Below, one piece after another: positions 62,635 through 64,000 of a stretch of 64,000 bases of DNA. Source of the DNA: Comamonas sp. GB3 AK4-5 (GTDB lineage: Bacteria; Pseudomonadota; Gammaproteobacteria; Burkholderiales; Burkholderiaceae_C); the NCBI RefSeq assembly GCF_041320665.1, contig NZ_CP166730.1, forward strand, positions 248,001 through 312,000, written 5' to 3'. The position numbers and the translations under genes are program-made. The first letter of the stretch is position 1. Each line of letters opens with the position of its first letter. Under the pieces are notes generated by a model. The model worked only from the letters and a program-made list of their open reading frames with translations. It was not told the DNA's origin and made no database searches.

Positions 62635-63135
62635 GGTACGTTCTCCGGCAAGTGGCAAAAAGCGGTCTGCGTGCACGGCAGGCCATACAGCCAATGTGCA
62701 TGAGGGCGGCAGGTGGCGCAAGAGGGACGGGCTAGGCCGAAACAGCAATGGTGCGCTGGCGCAAAAGAAGGCAGCCCCTCTTCACCTGGGCCTGCACCAA
62801 CTGTGGCCAAAGTGCTGCAAACACCGCAAAAGTCCAAGGCTCGGGGCCGTGCAACTGCGGCCACGCCGGCACGGGCTGGCATCTGCCCGTATCATCGGGC
62901 GCTTTTTTCGCCGGCTTGCCCATTTTTGGGGCGCTTTCCCCATGCCACCACTTTCGCCCCTGGGCAGCCACATGCTGGCAGCCATCACCATTCCCTCCAG
63001 TGCTGCGGCACTGCGCCCCGTTGCACGCCTGCGCGTGGCGGTGGGATGGCCCTGCGCGGCGGTGTGACATGAAAGCACAGACCTGCTGCGGCAAGCCACG
63101 GATCTCTCTTCGCTGTAAAAAGGACGGACATTCAC
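62635..63135. other. 501-bp gene-free stretch between the hypothetical gene and the APC permease
   Basis: I see no convincing gene here on either strand. A CCCG-TATCAT-CGGG hairpin followed by CGC and T6 at about 62887-62910 resembles a terminator. Some frames read Cys-X2-Cys patterns but lack family sense, so I leave them out. The last 60 bases contain AAAAAGGACGG, the ribosome site of the permease. Confidence 0.5.
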
Positions 63136-64000
63136 ATGCAGGCTGCTGACGTACAGAAGACGGCCCAGTTGCAAAAAACGCTGGTGCTGTGGCAGGTCAT
63201 CATCATCGGGCTGGCCTATATCCAGCCCATGACGCTGCTGGACACCTTCGGCATGGTGTCGCGCGACAGCCTGCAGCATGTGCCCACGTCCTATCTGATC
63301 GCCCTGGGCGCGGTGCTGCTGACCTCCATCAGCTACGGCCACATGATCCGCAAGTACCCGTCCTCGGGTTCGGCCTACACCTATGTGCAAAAGTCCCTCC
63401 ACCCCAACGCGGGCTTTATGGTGGGCTGGTCCTCGCTGCTGGACTATTTGCTCTCGCCCATGGTCAACATCCTGCTGGCCAACATCTACCTGAGCGATAT
63501 GTTCCCCGAGGTGAACCATTGGGTGTGGGTCATCGGCCTGTCGCTGATGATGGTGGTGGTGAACCTGCGCGGCGTGCGCTTTGTGGCCAATTTCAGCAGC
63601 CTGATCGTGGTGCTGCAGCTGCTGGTGATCGGCTTTTTCACCTATCTGATCTATACCAAGCTGGCGGCCGGCCAGAACGCCCTGGGTGATCTGGCCCAGC
63701 AATCCGGCAACCAGGGTCTGTGGAGTTTTTCGCCCTTCTGGAGCCCCGATGCCGACCTGGGCAAGCTCATCACCGGCGCCACGATTTTGTGCTTCTCCTT
63801 CACCGGCTTCGACTCCCTTAGCTCGCTGGCCGAGGAAACCAAGGACACCAAGCGCACCCTGCCGCGCGCCATCTTTTTGACGGCGCTGATCTCGGGCCTG
63901 ATCTTTGTCTTTGCCACCTATTTCATGCAGCTGTACTTCCCGGGCGCGCCCACGCAGTACTTCAAGCTGGTGGACGAAACCCAGCCCGAAATCCTGATGC
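63136..64000 (+). CDS. APC family amino acid/polyamine permease, PuuP-like (partial at 3' end)
   Basis: An open frame from ATG 63136 runs 288 codons to the window edge. It opens QLQKTLVLWQVIIIGLAYIQPMTLLDTFG, the PuuP/YeeF-like start, and has about seven helices here with the GSAYTYVQKSLHPNAGFMVGW segment (about residue 78-97) and SFTGFDSLSSLAEETKD (about 220), where APC carriers bind substrate. Putrescine or an amino acid is the likely cargo. The start follows AAGGAC. Confidence 0.86.
   Translation, partial: MQAADVQKTAQLQKTLVLWQVIIIGLAYIQPMTLLDTFGMVSRDSLQHVPTSYLIALGAVLLTSISYGHMIRKYPSSGSAYTYVQKSLHPNAGFMVGWSSLLDYLLSPMVNILLANIYLSDMFPEVNHWVWVIGLSLMMVVVNLRGVRFVANFSSLIVVLQLLVIGFFTYLIYTKLAAGQNALGDLAQQSGNQGLWSFSPFWSPDADLGKLITGATILCFSFTGFDSLSSLAEETKDTKRTLPRAIFLTALISGLIFVFATYFMQLYFPGAPTQYFKLVDETQPEILM

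Noticed and set aside
62748..63149. A 133-codon plus-strand frame with Cys-X2-Cys patterns reminiscent of a zinc ribbon
   Set aside because: The Cys spacing does not form a proper ribbon, the rest has no family sense, and it overlaps the start of the APC permease.

Overview
The window looks like chromosome of a high-GC betaproteobacterium of the family Comamonadaceae, most like Comamonas. This is inferred from base composition, gene content (two Liv-type ABC importers, TRAP importer, GlcEF, azurin, ProQ/FinO protein, TorF porin next to glnK-amtB) and GC-rich dispersed intergenic repeats. It is not proven by any 16S or marker sequence here. I see no rRNA, tRNA, CRISPR array, plasmid origin, phage or intact IS transposase.

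Layout: 1-4052 is a sugar-acid cluster (end of a uronate dehydrogenase-like gene, SMP-30 lactonase, TRAP importer DctPQM). 4336-9083 is a complete branched-chain amino acid-type importer (LivHMGFK) with a possible leader ORF. 9597-12244 holds an SDR, an IclR regulator and ferredoxin-NADP reductase on the minus strand. 12480-17350 is a second Liv-type importer whose two permeases are fused. 17354-21288 holds a papain-like peptidase/lipoprotein pair, a GST, and an MFS exporter divergent from a LysR regulator. 21481-25026 carries a YejM/LapC-like membrane sulfatase-fold protein and ComM. 25153-27820 is a nitrogen-control operon (torF-glnK-amtB) with a sigma-54 promoter and two NtrC-like enhancer sites readable in the DNA. 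28066-31258 is glcE-DUF1275-glcF. 31528-36536 has proQ, a glutathione peroxidase, a DMT transporter, lplT and alr. 36859-38284 is a MarR regulator divergent from a siderophore-interacting reductase, with twin operators between them. 38482-42769 has a GST, radA, a small membrane protein, ilvE and a CHCC zinc-finger protein. 42800-47044 is a surface-glycan island (three glycosyltransferases and an O-antigen ligase-like protein). 47322-49604 is a two-component system. 49790-54144 has an AmpG-like permease, an AraC regulator, an EamA permease and an M48 protease. 54515-56968 pairs an LDH-fold dehydrogenase with an SLC13 carboxylate transporter. 57141-62634 has an MBL hydrolase, azurin, exonuclease III, pyrE, a DHH phosphoesterase and small proteins. 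An APC permease (PuuP-like) runs off the right edge.

The most unusual layer is between the genes. (i) At least eleven copies of a roughly 100-bp repeat sit just after stop codons, nearly always in the same orientation relative to the upstream gene. They are predicted to form three hairpins, and the arms of the third covary between copies. In three genes the repeat itself supplies the stop codon. (ii) A second module is often attached to it. (iii) A different, roughly 165-bp family has two copies, after proQ and after the LDH-like gene, whose leading hairpin also covaries. (iv) A 272-bp element with 19-bp terminal inverted repeats lies between the O-antigen ligase and the histidine kinase; its first three bases are the kinase stop codon, and a remnant of the same end supplies the stop of a glycosyltransferase.
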